DNA of 64,000 bases from an uncultured Rubrobacteraceae bacterium (GCA_902806055.1 CADCVD010000164.1:1-64000), one strand, 5' to 3'. Counted from the stretch's first letter, positions 21,058 through 31,809 are shown. Program-made: numbers and translations. Notes: generated by a model not told the origin, from the sequence alone.

Positions 21058-21858
21058 TTGAGCACGGAAGCAAACTCGCAGACGAACGCGCTCGACCTGT
21101 TCCGGCTCGACGGCAAGACAGCCGTCGTTACCGGAGGGGGCCGAGGCCTGGGCCAGTACATGGCCGAGGCTCTCTCGGACGCGGGGGCGAACGTAGTTCT
21201 GTGCTCCCGCAAACAGGAGGCGCTCGAGGAGGTAAAGGAGGGCATCGAGACCCGGGGAGGCAAGGCGCTTGCCCTCGCCTGCGACGTCACCGACCCCGAG
21301 GACGTAAACCGGGTTGTCGAGGAGGCCGAGGGGAGCTTAGGTCCCATAGACGTGCTGGTGAACAACAGCGGGGCGACTTGGGGGGCTCCGGCTGAAGAGA
21401 TGCCGGTAGAGAAGTTCGACCAAGTAGTGAGGGTCAACGTGAGGGGGACGTTCCTGATGAGCCAGGCGGTCGGGCGGCGTATGATCGAACGTGGCGAAGG
21501 CGGCCGCATCATCAACATCTCCTCGGTAGCCGGGCTGGTAGGCGGAGACCCCGAGTACATGCAGACCGTCGGCTACAACACGAGCAAGGGAGCCGTGATC
21601 TCCATGACCCGCGACCTCGCCACGAGCTGGGCGAGACACGGCATAAACGTCAACGCCATCGCCCCCGGCTGGTTTCCGACGAAGATGAGCGGCGGCCTCA
21701 TAGCGCAGCACGAGGAGAAGATGCTCGGGGGTATCCCGCTCCACCGCTTCGGCAACCCGGAGGACATAAAGGGTGTCGTCCTGTTTCTCGCCTCTCCCGC
21801 CGCCGCGTATGTAACCGGCCAAACCGTCGTCGTAGACGGGGGCGCTACGGTCTGGTAG
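21058..21858 (+). CDS. SDR-family oxidoreductase (gluconate 5-dehydrogenase-like)
   Basis: TAVVTGGGRGLGQYMAEALSDAGANVVLCSR, LVNNSGATWG, YNTSKGAVISMTRDLATSWARHGINVNAIAPGWF. TTG start. Confidence 0.9.
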   Translation: MSTEANSQTNALDLFRLDGKTAVVTGGGRGLGQYMAEALSDAGANVVLCSRKQEALEEVKEGIETRGGKALALACDVTDPEDVNRVVEEAEGSLGPIDVLVNNSGATWGAPAEEMPVEKFDQVVRVNVRGTFLMSQAVGRRMIERGEGGRIINISSVAGLVGGDPEYMQTVGYNTSKGAVISMTRDLATSWARHGINVNAIAPGWFPTKMSGGLIAQHEEKMLGGIPLHRFGNPEDIKGVVLFLASPAAAYVTGQTVVVDGGATVW

Positions 21859-21969
21859 CCGATAGACGACGGGCCGGACTGGTCGGCCGTGTCCTCGAAC
21901 ACGGGCGTTCCCGGCGGTCCGTGATACCCTCGCATTATTGACGAACTGCTGGCGTAGAAAGAGGATCGT

Positions 21970-22440
21970 GTGGTTGAGAGAGCGACTTTCGGGGCGGGCT
22001 GTTTCTGGGGGGTAGAGGCGGAGTTTCGCAAGGTAGACGGCGTAGTCGAGGTTGCCGTCGGATACTCGGGCGGGACGACCAAGAGCCCGACGTACAAGGA
22101 CGTCTGCTCGGGCGCGACCGGTCACGCCGAGGTGGTCGAGGTCGAGTATGACCCGTCGAAGGTCTCCTACGAGGAGCTGCTGGAGGTCTTCTGGAAGAAT
22201 CACGACCCCACGACTCCAAACCGGCAGGGCTGGGACGTCGGTAACCAGTACCGCTCGGCGATCTTCTACCACTCCCCGGAGCAGAAGGCCGCGGCCCAAG
22301 CCTCCAAAGAGAAGGCGCAAGAGCGATTCAAGAAGCCCATAGTCACCGAGATAACCTCCGCCTCCGAGTTCTACCGGGCCGAGGAGTACCACCAGCGCTA
22401 CTTCGAGAAGAACAGGCTCGCTCGCTTCTTCTCGATGTAA
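21970..22440 (+). CDS. msrA: Peptide-methionine (S)-S-oxide reductase
   Basis: [67 protein letters not shown]. Confidence 0.95.
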   Translation: MVERATFGAGCFWGVEAEFRKVDGVVEVAVGYSGGTTKSPTYKDVCSGATGHAEVVEVEYDPSKVSYEELLEVFWKNHDPTTPNRQGWDVGNQYRSAIFYHSPEQKAAAQASKEKAQERFKKPIVTEITSASEFYRAEEYHQRYFEKNRLARFFSM

Positions 22441-22528
22441 ACGCCGAGGTCTGGCGACACGGGGTAGGGCTCTCTGGGGCGTTGGTGTCAGCCGTTAGCC
22501 ATCTTATGCTCTCGCTCCTGAAAGCGGG

Positions 22529-22584
22529 GCATAATTATGCTAATGTACTGAACTTGATTCTGAATTGCAGCAGATTATGCAATT
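22529..22584. promoter_or_regulatory. Two palindromes upstream of the PfkB-ahcY pair (putative operators)
   Basis: Perfect 12-bp palindrome gcataattatgc at 22529-22540; 7-bp inverted repeat aattgca-N8-tgcaatt at 22563-22584. Confidence 0.5.
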
Positions 22585-22618
22585 TAGGGGCGCGAATTCG
22601 AAAGATAAAGGAGCCTAC

Positions 22619-23593
22619 GTGCGTATCGTGGTAACCGGGTCGCTGGCCTACGACTACATCATGAACTTTCCCGGGGATTTCAAGGAGCACATCCTGGAAG
22701 AGAAGGTTCACACGCTGACGGTTAGCTTCCTGGTTGACTCGATGCAGCGGATGCGTGGCGGGGTAGCCGGAAACGTCGCGTACTCGTTGGCCTTGCTCGG
22801 AGAGCGCCCGCTGGTTGTCGGAAGCGTGGGGAGTGACTTCGGCGAGTATCGGGAGTGGATGGAGCGTGAGGGGATAGACGCCTCCGGCATCGTCGAGGTC
22901 GAGGACAAGTTCACGGCCTCGTGCTTCATCAACACAGACAGCGAGAACAACCAGATAGTAACGTTCTACGCGGGCGCCATGGCACACTCCGGGGAGATCT
23001 CTCTGGAAAGGATGGGCCTGGGCGCTGACGACCTCGTGGTGATCTCTCCGACCGACCCGCAGGCCATGGCGAACTACGCGGATGAGTGCCGCTCGCTGGG
23101 CGTGCCGTTCCTCTTCGATCCCGGCAAGCAGACGCCCCGATTGACCGGGGAGCAGATACTCGCCGGTCTAACTGGTGCTTTCGTGCTGATCAGCAACGAG
23201 TACGAGTTCGATATGATGGCCCGCAAGACGGGCAAGAGCGAGGAGGACCTGATCTCCTCCGCCAAGCTCTCGGTCATCACGCGCGGGGAGAACGGCTCGA
23301 CCCTCTACGAGAACGGGGGGGAGAGGCTAGACATACCTTCAGCCCCCATCTCCGAGGTCGTTGACCCGACCGGCGCGGGGGACGCTTACCTAGCCGGGCT
23401 CGTCTTCGGGATCGCGCGAGGCTTCTCTCTGGAGGTCACGGGGCGTATAGCGGCGCTGGCGGGAGCCTATGCGGTCGAGCAGGGCGGTCCTCAGGAGCAC
23501 CGCTACACACCGGCGGACTTCGCCGAGCGTTACGTAAACGCCTTCGGGCCGTCCCCGGAGGTCGAGGCGTTTGCCGGATCTGTGACGCGGTAG
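22619..23593 (+). CDS. PfkB-family carbohydrate/nucleoside kinase (adenosine kinase candidate)
   Basis: GTG start at 22619 after aaaggagcc; MRGGVAGNVAYSLALLG, DPGKQTPRLT, VVDPTGAGDAYLAGLVFG. Confidence 0.88.
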   Translation: MRIVVTGSLAYDYIMNFPGDFKEHILEEKVHTLTVSFLVDSMQRMRGGVAGNVAYSLALLGERPLVVGSVGSDFGEYREWMEREGIDASGIVEVEDKFTASCFINTDSENNQIVTFYAGAMAHSGEISLERMGLGADDLVVISPTDPQAMANYADECRSLGVPFLFDPGKQTPRLTGEQILAGLTGAFVLISNEYEFDMMARKTGKSEEDLISSAKLSVITRGENGSTLYENGGERLDIPSAPISEVVDPTGAGDAYLAGLVFGIARGFSLEVTGRIAALAGAYAVEQGGPQEHRYTPADFAERYVNAFGPSPEVEAFAGSVTR

Positions 23594-23638
23594 ACAGAAG
23601 AAGACGTACAAGCCAGATAGAAGGAGGAAGTTGCTTAG

Positions 23639-24901
<1,263 letters not shown>

Positions 24902-24937
24902 AGGTCGGTCAAGACCACGCTCGGTATCTACACGGGT

Positions 24938-24983
24938 GCGGGAGGTTGGGGTAGTCAAACACCCCAACCTCCCGCGCTTTTTC
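24938..24983 (+). terminator. Rho-independent terminator after ahcY
   Basis: Perfect 15-bp stem gcgggaggttggggt / accccaacctcccgc, 8-nt loop, followed by gctttttc. Confidence 0.92.
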
Positions 24984-25033
24984 TCGTGCAAAGAGGAACG
25001 AAGCTCTACTGACCGGTTGTATTAAGCTTCTTG

Positions 25034-25411
25034 CTAGTTGTTACTAAGGCCGCCAAGACCGAACAGGTCATCCTCCTGGCGACCCTGTTCGAGGGCTTCG
25101 ATAAGCTCTTCGAGGCTGCCCATCTCGACCCTCATGCCGCCTTCACTGGCGGGAGGCGGGTCGAGGGCTACGTACTCGACGTGGTCTCTCACGGATTCGA
25201 GCACCGCGATCAGGCCCATGCCGGAGACTTCGACGGGCTTCCAGCCGGGGCCGAAGCCGGCGGAGGAGAGGAACGTTGTAGCCTTCTCGTAGGAACCGAA
25301 GAGGGGTAGGGCGGGACGATCGTCCACGGAGACCATGAGAGGTTCCGCACCCGGTGCTGCCTCCTCGAAGAGGAGTACGTATGGAGGTTGGGGCGCCTCT
25401 CTGGACGGCAT
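25034..25411 (-). CDS. Hypothetical protein; shares a domain with the 42064 ORF
   Basis: LPLFGSYEKATTFLSSAG...WKPVEVSGMGLIAVLESVRDHVEYVALDPPP. Confidence 0.65.
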   Translation of the reverse strand: MPSREAPQPPYVLLFEEAAPGAEPLMVSVDDRPALPLFGSYEKATTFLSSAGFGPGWKPVEVSGMGLIAVLESVRDHVEYVALDPPPASEGGMRVEMGSLEELIEALEQGRQEDDLFGLGGLSNN

Positions 25412-25413
25412 GG

Positions 25414-25764
25414 TCAGGAGGGGCGCGGGGCCATGGTTACGAGAAGTACGAGGTTCTCACCGCTCTCGTTCCGAACTCCGTGAGACTCTCCGGCGCGGGC
25501 GATGACGGCGTGGCCTTGCGTCAGGTCCTGCTCCTCGTCGCTGACGGTGAAGCGACCGGTACCTTCGAGGACGTAGTAGACCTTGTCTGAGCCCTCGTGG
25601 GCGTGGACCTTCTGGCTTTGGCCGGGGAGGAGGCAGTAGGTATCGTAGAAGAGGTGTGGAGAGTCGAAGAGAGCGTTCTTCTGCATCTTCTCCTCCGAGA
25701 AAAAGATATGCTCCTTTACGTCCTTGCTATCCAAAGGGGTTCCTCCTCGTTTACTGGTTAACAC
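25414..25764 (-). CDS. Cupin-domain protein
   Basis: LLPGQSQKVHAHEGSDKVYYVLEGTGRFTVSDEEQDLTQGHAVIARAGESHGVRNES. Confidence 0.85.
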   Translation of the reverse strand: MLTSKRGGTPLDSKDVKEHIFFSEEKMQKNALFDSPHLFYDTYCLLPGQSQKVHAHEGSDKVYYVLEGTGRFTVSDEEQDLTQGHAVIARAGESHGVRNESGENLVLLVTMAPRPS

Positions 25765-25769
25765 TCTTG

Positions 25770-26948
25770 TTAGACTCGAAACTCCTTCGGGAACTCTGTC
25801 AGGTTAAGGCAGCTGCTCTCGGTGACAACGACAAGATCCTCGATGCGGACGCCGCCTATCTCCGGGTAGTAGAGGCCGGGCTCTATAGTGATCACATCGC
25901 CGGGGACCAGCTCCTCGTTAGCTATCGAGACGCGGGGCGCTTCGTGGATCTCCAGCCCTACCCCGTGTCCCGTGCCGTGGATAAAGCCCCGCTGCAGCGG
26001 TTCGCCCGGTCTCTGGTCGTGAACCAGGGTCTCGTAGCCGGCCTCGTGCAAAACGTCAGAGACCTTTTGGTGGATCTCACGTCCGTTGATGCCGGGGCTT
26101 ATCATGGCGAGCGCCGCCTCCTGGCTTTGTAGAACGGCGTCGTACATGCGTTGCAACTCCTCGCCGGGCTCGCCTTTGACGAAGGTGCGGGTCATGTCGG
26201 CGTAGTAGCGGCTCGTCTTGTCCACCGGAAAGATGTCGAGGATTATGGACTCACCGGCTCTCAAGGGACCGCTGCCTCTCTCGTGCGGGTCGGCGGCCTG
26301 GGCACCGCCGGCGGCTATCGTGCCGTCGGCAGCGCAGCCCCGCCGCAGGAGCTCGGAGTCTATCTCGAAGCGCAGCCGCTCGCTGGAGAGGGTTTCGCCG
26401 CCGTATGTGAGCGTGCCGTCCCTGGAAGCCTCCGACCCTTCGAGAATCCTTGCGGCGTGGGCGCAAGCCGCCTCGACCGCTCTCTGGGTCTTCTCTATGT
26501 AGGAGATCTCTTTTCCCGTCTTCCGGCGTCTCAGGCCGGCGAAGAGTTGGGGGTCGGGCGTGACGTCAAGGCTGCGGGCGCGTAGCTCGTCGGCGTAGAC
26601 GATACCTAGAGAGGGCGGCACGGCGACGGGGACTGCGGTCGCGCCGAGCTCGTCGAGGAGTTTTGCGGTCGCGGCTGCCAGCGCCCTGCCGCCGCTCTTT
26701 AGCTCGCGCGCCAGTTGGGTGACGCCGAGCTCGTCAAAGGAGAGTACCTCGTCGGCGCGTGCCTCTCTCTTCGCCCGGCCGTACTCCATCGAGGAGACGG
26801 CGAGGTAGGTCTTGCCCCCGGATTCGTCCCCCAAGCGCAAGGCTACCACCGGGTCGGGCGCGAGGAAGCCTGACAGGTGGTATGCCGCCGCGTCGTGCTG
26901 TGACGCGGCGATAACCAGGAGCGTCCGTGAGTCGTTCTCCTTGTGCAT
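25770..26948 (-). CDS. M24-family Xaa-Pro aminopeptidase
   Basis: DIFPVDKTSRYYADMTRTFVKGEP, FIHGTGHGVGLEIHEAPRV, VITIEPGLYYPEIGGVRIEDLVVVTE. Confidence 0.92.
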   Translation of the reverse strand: MHKENDSRTLLVIAASQHDAAAYHLSGFLAPDPVVALRLGDESGGKTYLAVSSMEYGRAKREARADEVLSFDELGVTQLARELKSGGRALAAATAKLLDELGATAVPVAVPPSLGIVYADELRARSLDVTPDPQLFAGLRRRKTGKEISYIEKTQRAVEAACAHAARILEGSEASRDGTLTYGGETLSSERLRFEIDSELLRRGCAADGTIAAGGAQAADPHERGSGPLRAGESIILDIFPVDKTSRYYADMTRTFVKGEPGEELQRMYDAVLQSQEAALAMISPGINGREIHQKVSDVLHEAGYETLVHDQRPGEPLQRGFIHGTGHGVGLEIHEAPRVSIANEELVPGDVITIEPGLYYPEIGGVRIEDLVVVTESSCLNLTEFPKEFRV

Positions 26949-27080
26949 ACCGTTCCTCTCCTGGTAGTCGTATAGGCTTCGTACTCTCCCTTGCGGCTGT
27001 TATTCTACTACTGCCTTGGACCGATACTCCGCGTGAGCATGCTCCCTTCTGCAAGGCGATACTCCGATATAATCGGGCTA

Positions 27081-27323
27081 ATGAACGAGACCATGAACAT
27101 GAGAAGCCGCATCGAGAGGGCTTTAGACAAGGTCCGCCCGGCGCTCAAAGCCGACGGCGGCGACGCTCGCGTCGTCGAGTGCGACGAGACGAGCGGGAGG
27201 GTCAGTATCGAGATGCTCGGCGCCTGCGGAGGATGTCCTCTCTCCCAGTTAGATTTCGTCTACGCCATCGAGACCCTGATCCGGCGGGAAGTCCCCGAAG
27301 TCAGGGATATAGTGGCCGTCTAG
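27081..27323 (+). CDS. NifU C-terminal-domain-like Fe-S scaffold protein
   Basis: RIERALDKVRPALKADGGDARVVECDETSGRVSIEMLGACGGCPLSQ (CxxC); ATG at 27081 preferred. Confidence 0.88.
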   Translation: MNETMNMRSRIERALDKVRPALKADGGDARVVECDETSGRVSIEMLGACGGCPLSQLDFVYAIETLIRREVPEVRDIVAV

Positions 27324-27405
27324 CTGTTGACTACCGGCAACCACGGAGGCTGTGTATCACGTCGCCGGCGTGAAACAACTACGGGAGAAGGTGTTCGCTG
27401 TTGGG

Positions 27406-27948
27406 TTACTGGTGTTCCTGGCGGGTGGCGCGCAGGGCGCCTGGCGGCATCGCCTCTCTGGCCCCGGAGAGCGAGTCGGTAGCGCGCTGGCGAACCGAGC
27501 GAAGCCTGAGCCGCCTTATCGGGCCCGTGGTCTTGGACTCCTCCTTCACGAGGTGTGTCAGCGTTATAACGTCGTTTACGCACGCCCGGTAGCCCAGGGC
27601 GCACATCTCTACCTGGACCTCGGAGGGAGATTCCAGGAGGGTGCGGCGTATCTCGTCGGACCGCTCGACTATGCTTCGTGAGAGGTCTTCGGGAGTATCT
27701 TCTTTAGGCTCGCGAGCCTGGTAACCCACAATCTCCTCAGGGGAGATCCTGCGCGCCCGGTATGACGGACTGTCCGTGAAATGGCGCAGCAGAAGGGCCG
27801 CCACGAGCGTGAGCGGCAGGATCGGGGCGAGGAGCAGGACGACCCAAAGGGGCGCCTCGTATGAGAGCAGGCCGATTACTAAGGCCTCAGACCCCAATAC
27901 CAACGCCAAGTACAGCTTGCTCATATCTACAGCACCTCTCCGCCACAC
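27406..27948 (-). CDS. Hypothetical membrane protein
   Basis: Long ORF with two N-terminal hydrophobic segments (LALVLGSEALVIGLL, LWVVLLLAPILPLTLVAALLL). Confidence 0.5.
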   Translation of the reverse strand: MWRRGAVDMSKLYLALVLGSEALVIGLLSYEAPLWVVLLLAPILPLTLVAALLLRHFTDSPSYRARRISPEEIVGYQAREPKEDTPEDLSRSIVERSDEIRRTLLESPSEVQVEMCALGYRACVNDVITLTHLVKEESKTTGPIRRLRLRSVRQRATDSLSGAREAMPPGALRATRQEHQ

Positions 27949-28048
27949 CTGTTACCCCTTGTTAGTCTAAGTTTTAGCGGCTCTTTGTGCAAGGAGTATC
28001 GGGAAAACCTTCACTATATGTACTAAAGACGCTCTGTATAATTCTTCT

Positions 28049-28642
28049 GTGCGATCTACTGAGTTCGATACCAAACGTCCTATCGCGAGCATGGCGGAGA
28101 TTCTCCGGGGCATCTTCTTCGCGCCGAGGAGCTTCTACCTGAACTTCCGGGCCGATGGACCGCTACGGGAGGCCGTTCTCTTCGTCTTGCTCGTGAGCAC
28201 TGTATGCGGCGTCTTGAGCGCGGTGGTGAACTTCGTCTTTGCGGCGGTCTCTGGCACGGTCGGCGTGGGCCTGCTGGAGGTGGTGGCGGTCAACCTGGCT
28301 TTCATCGCTCTCGGACCGCTCGTGGTCGGGATCTTCTCCGGGGCTTATCTGCTCTCCGTGCGTACCTTTGTAGGACCGGAGGGAGAGTATCTACAGATCT
28401 ACCGGATCCTTGCGTACGCGTGGGGAGCGGCTGTTCTGTTCTGGATCCCGGGCCTGAACGCCTTCGCTTTTACCTACGCCACGCTCGTCCTCATGCTGCT
28501 CGGGATCCGGTCCGTCTACCGCGTCTCGCTTCTGACCGCCCTCGTGACAGCTCTCGTAGGTTACGTACCCTCGTCCATCCTCTTTATCCTTCTGATCCGG
28601 CTCGGAGTCTTTGCTACCGGCCTCGAACCCGCCGGCCCCTGA
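28049..28642 (+). CDS. Yip1-family membrane protein
   Basis: ILRGIFFAPRSFYLNFRADGPLREAVLFVLLVSTVCGVLSAVVNF, several TM helices. Confidence 0.7.
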   Translation: MRSTEFDTKRPIASMAEILRGIFFAPRSFYLNFRADGPLREAVLFVLLVSTVCGVLSAVVNFVFAAVSGTVGVGLLEVVAVNLAFIALGPLVVGIFSGAYLLSVRTFVGPEGEYLQIYRILAYAWGAAVLFWIPGLNAFAFTYATLVLMLLGIRSVYRVSLLTALVTALVGYVPSSILFILLIRLGVFATGLEPAGP

Positions 28643-28645
28643 TAG

Positions 28646-29434
28646 CTACTTCCTGACGAGAGCACTGTACTCCCGCAGGTCCTTCTCGGCCCGGTCGCGT
28701 ACGTGCTCCGGTATGAGCGCGCCTCCCTTGCCGTAGCGCTTTCGCAGGAGGCTACAGGAGATCTCCAGGTACGCGCTCCGCGTCGCGAGCTCGACCGGTA
28801 CGCTCATCTCTCGCGGAAAGACGCGATAGGCGAGATCTTCTTTAAGACCCATCTCCGGCGGACCCTGCCCGAGCGCTCGCCTCGACGCGAGACGTTCCTC
28901 CCACCTCCGCCGGAGCGCCCGCATCTCCCGCGTATCCGGGGCGACGTTGAGGGGACCGGTCTCGAACGGGTCCTCGGGCATGAAGCCGAAAGCATCCTCC
29001 AGAAGACGAGCCGAACGGAGCGCTCGTCTCGTTCCCCTGCTCCTTAGAAACTCATACTCCGAGCGCAAAAGGACGAGCTGGACGTCGTAGTATGCGCCGA
29101 GACCCGCGAGCGTCGGGCGCCCGGCGTCACGCTTTCGCGCCGCCAGCGCCCGGCTCAACGCGTTACGCTGTTTTATGAACCTCGCGTGCCGCCATCCGAA
29201 GAACCCGCCGCCGAAGACCGAACCCGCCAGGATGGGTAGAGCAGCCGCGAACGGCCCCGCCCAGGAGGTGCCGAAGACCGGCGCCGAGAGCAAGACGGAG
29301 GCGCCGACCAGGCAGGCGACCGCGAACCCGTCCATCGTCGCCCGACGGCTCTCCTCGGCGGCGGCGGCATAGAGATGTCCGAGCTCGTACCACAGCGGGA
29401 CGGTCTCGTCTTCGGGTGTGAGCGGGGAGTACAC
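28646..29434 (-). CDS. Hypothetical membrane protein
   Basis: 262 aa with two TM segments; no recognised family. Confidence 0.55.
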   Translation of the reverse strand: MYSPLTPEDETVPLWYELGHLYAAAAEESRRATMDGFAVACLVGASVLLSAPVFGTSWAGPFAAALPILAGSVFGGGFFGWRHARFIKQRNALSRALAARKRDAGRPTLAGLGAYYDVQLVLLRSEYEFLRSRGTRRALRSARLLEDAFGFMPEDPFETGPLNVAPDTREMRALRRRWEERLASRRALGQGPPEMGLKEDLAYRVFPREMSVPVELATRSAYLEISCSLLRKRYGKGGALIPEHVRDRAEKDLREYSALVRK

Positions 29435-29454
29435 ATGTTAGATTTTACTTCCTC

Positions 29455-30036
29455 GTGTCAACCAAGAGCTCAGCACAGCGCGCGGCCCGGCTCCTCACCA
29501 ACGTCCTGAACCCGTTCTCCATCTTCACCGCGCTCTACGTGCTCGTGGCCTTCTCTCAAGCGGCCACGACGTTTCAGGCTATCCTCTACAGTGGCGTCGA
29601 GATCTTCGCGGCGGCCGTCGTGGCTGGGTACGTACTGCTGCTCCGGCGCAGGAGGAGGGTAGGGGATTTCTGGATCTCTACGAGGAGCCAGCGCATAATG
29701 CCCGCCCTCGTCTTGCTCGCTGCCTTCGTAGCTCTCCTCGCTGTTCTGGCCCTCCTCGCCGCTCCCGGCGCCCTACTCCGAACGAGCCTCTCGATGGGCC
29801 TCGCCAGCGCTACGGTAGCCGCCGTGACCCTCTTCTGGAAGGCAAGCGCCCACGCGGCCGTCGCCGGACACGCCGCCACAGCCGGCCTTCTCGTCCTTGG
29901 CCTGTCCGGCCTTCTCTTCCTGGTGGTACTTCCGGCCGTCTTGTGGTCGCGTGTCGCCGCGAGTGCTCACACCCTCCCGCAGACGCTCGCGGGGGCAGGG
30001 GGCGGCGCGGCTTTCGCGCTCGCCCTTCTGGCATGA
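29455..30036 (+). CDS. Hypothetical multi-pass membrane protein
   Basis: Several hydrophobic helices; its 3' end lies inside the ~110-bp direct repeat. Confidence 0.6.
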   Translation: MSTKSSAQRAARLLTNVLNPFSIFTALYVLVAFSQAATTFQAILYSGVEIFAAAVVAGYVLLLRRRRRVGDFWISTRSQRIMPALVLLAAFVALLAVLALLAAPGALLRTSLSMGLASATVAAVTLFWKASAHAAVAGHAATAGLLVLGLSGLLFLVVLPAVLWSRVAASAHTLPQTLAGAGGGAAFALALLA

Positions 30037-30134
30037 GAAAAGCCCGCCGGAGCGGGCTTTAAGAGTGACCCCACGGGGGTTCGAACTCCGGTTTTCGCCG
30101 TGAGAGGGCAATATCCTAGGCTTCTAGACGATGG
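30025..30134. repeat. Left copy of imperfect direct repeat (offset 1675 bp)
   Basis: cttctggcatgagaaaagcccgcc...tctagacgatgg matches 31700-31809 with a few substitutions. Confidence 0.9.
30039..30060 (-). terminator. Terminator hairpin of the decayed tRNA copy
   Basis: aaagcccgc-cgga-gcgggcttt; minus strand continues ttttctc. Confidence 0.8.
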
Positions 30135-30138
30135 ACAG
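30066..30138 (-). pseudogene. Decayed tRNA-Glu(CUC) copy
   Basis: Nearly identical to 31741-31813, but 5' acceptor reads CTGTCCA opposite TGGGGTC and the T-stem has an A-C mismatch (cggag/ccccg); anticodon loop CTCTCAC kept. Confidence 0.85.
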
Positions 30139-30442
30139 TACACACCGCTTATTTCTCCGCCGCTCTGGGCCAGGAGCCGGAGATAGAGCTGGTGATAGGC
30201 TAGTGGTTAGGCCCTGATACCATGTTCACGGAACTGCCGCTAACGTGTATGCGCAGAAACCCGTCTCCACAGCATCTTTAACTACTACCGCTAGGCGATG
30301 AGATTTCCCACGGCATCATCGAGCGAAGAAGGCTCGAAGGGATAAAGGAGCGAGCAGAACGGGCAGCAGAGTGAACGTTGGCATAGTCCTTTCACCGAAC
30401 GGCCGACACCGTCGATTCTCGGAAGGTGCGCCAGGCCTCGTA

Positions 30443-30479
30443 CCCCATCGCGATAGGCCTGTTAGCTAATGCGATGGGG
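30443..30479. repeat. Stem-loop downstream of metF
   Basis: ccccatcgc / gcgatgggg, 9-bp perfect stem, 19-nt loop, no U-tract. Confidence 0.6.
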
Positions 30480-30542
30480 CTGACTCGCCACGATGGCGAC
30501 CACGTTGATGGCGGAGCTGGAACGTAGCGTCCTGAGTGCCGG

Positions 30543-31433
30543 TTACTCGCCTCGACGCCTGGGCAGCAATGAAGCGTCAGCGACCGGCAGGCCGAGACCG
30601 TTCCAGATCGTCGACGTTGGCTCAGCGCGGTTTAGGGCGTAGAAATGCAGGCCCGGCGCCCCGGCGTCCAGCAACCTTTGACACAGGTCGGTGACGAACT
30701 CGATGCCGAGCTGTCGTTGCGAACTGGCGTCGTCGCCGTATGCCTCCATCTGCTTCTTCAACCACAGCGGGATCTCTGCCCCGCACCCGGCTGAGAAGCT
30801 GGCGACCTTCGGGTAGTCCCAGATCGGCATAATGCCGGGGATGATGGGGATGTCCACGCCTATGCGCTCGACTTGGTCCACGAAGTTGAAATAGGCGTCG
30901 GCATTGTAGAAAAACTGAGTCATGGCCGAGTCGGCGCCCGCCTCCACCTTCTCGCGAAAGTATGCTAGATCTGCGAAGGCTGATTCTGCTTCGGGGTGGA
31001 ATTCCGGGTAGCAACCCACCTCGATATGAAAGTAATCGCCAGTCTGCTCGCGAATGAATTCAACCAGCTCGGTGGCACAGCTAAAGACGCCCGGACTCTC
31101 CATATCACCCGGCAGGTCGCCCCTCAACGCGACGATACGGCGCACTCCGGCTTCCTTGTACCGCTCGAGGAATCCACCGATGCTCTCGCGGGTGCCCTCG
31201 ATGCAGGACAGGTGTGGGGCCACCTCGATACCGGTCTCGTTCATCGTCCTGACCACGGTCTCGATGGTGCCCGAGCGGGTCGTGCCACCGGCGCCGAAGG
31301 TCACCGAGAAGAACGCCGGTTCCAGCATCGCAAGAGGTCCGAGAGCCACGGTGAGGTTCTCCTCTCCCGCGGGCGTCTTGGGCGGGAATAGCTCGACGCT
31401 GAAGACCTTAGAGTGGTTTCGCTGGCTTTGCAT
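30543..31433 (-). CDS. metF: Methylenetetrahydrofolate reductase
   Basis: SKVFSVELFPPKTPAGEENL, PAFFSVTFGAGGTTRSGTIETV, PHLSCIEGTRESI, RRIVALRGDLP, GADSAMTQFFYNADAYFNFVD, GLHFYALNRAEPT. ATG at 31433 preferred. Confidence 0.95.
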   Translation of the reverse strand: MQSQRNHSKVFSVELFPPKTPAGEENLTVALGPLAMLEPAFFSVTFGAGGTTRSGTIETVVRTMNETGIEVAPHLSCIEGTRESIGGFLERYKEAGVRRIVALRGDLPGDMESPGVFSCATELVEFIREQTGDYFHIEVGCYPEFHPEAESAFADLAYFREKVEAGADSAMTQFFYNADAYFNFVDQVERIGVDIPIIPGIMPIWDYPKVASFSAGCGAEIPLWLKKQMEAYGDDASSQRQLGIEFVTDLCQRLLDAGAPGLHFYALNRAEPTSTIWNGLGLPVADASLLPRRRGE

Positions 31434-31699
31434 GAACTTCTCTCCCCTCGAATCAGACCGATAAGCCGTATCAGATGCCGGTACTACTGGCCGAAGCCGG
31501 CGGCGCTGTAGTACGCGCCTCCGGGTCAACGTGCCTACCGGCAGGGCCGTTTGCGTAACACCAAGTATGACGGGACATAGAAACACAGATCACCGTTCTT
31601 GTGCAAGCTGCGGTTGTAGCAAAAGCTGAAGTAGCTGGTAACTATTCTGTAAGCAAAACGCCGTAGATGAAGGCTGACAAGGAGTTTGGAGTAGGGGCT

Positions 31700-31809
31700 C
31701 TTCTGGCATGAGAAAAGCCCGCCGAAGCGGGCTTTAAGAGTGACCCCACGGGGGTTCGAACCCCGGTTTTCGCCGTGAGAGGGCGATGTCCTAGGCCTCT
31801 AGACGATGG
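31700..31809. repeat. Right copy of imperfect direct repeat
   Basis: Same sequence as 30025-30134, including the 11-nt cttctggcatg that is the ORF tail in the left copy. Confidence 0.9.
31714..31735 (-). terminator. Terminator for tRNA-Glu
   Basis: aaagcccgc-cgaa-gcgggcttt; minus strand continues ttttctc. Confidence 0.85.

Noticed and set aside
21337-22392. Minus-strand ORF (351 aa)
   Set aside because: Antisense to an SDR gene and msrA, which have clear family motifs.
22441-22618. Possible SAH riboswitch upstream of the PfkB-ahcY unit
   Set aside because: I cannot match the leader to the SAH riboswitch consensus by eye; reported only as palindromes. An Infernal search would decide.
30190-30262. 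Second tRNA-like sequence on the plus strand (ggctagtggttaggcc)
   Set aside because: Only a D-arm-like motif; no convincing acceptor, anticodon or T-arm pairing.
31434-31699. Possible cobalamin or SAM riboswitch upstream of metF
   Set aside because: No recognisable conserved core on the minus strand.
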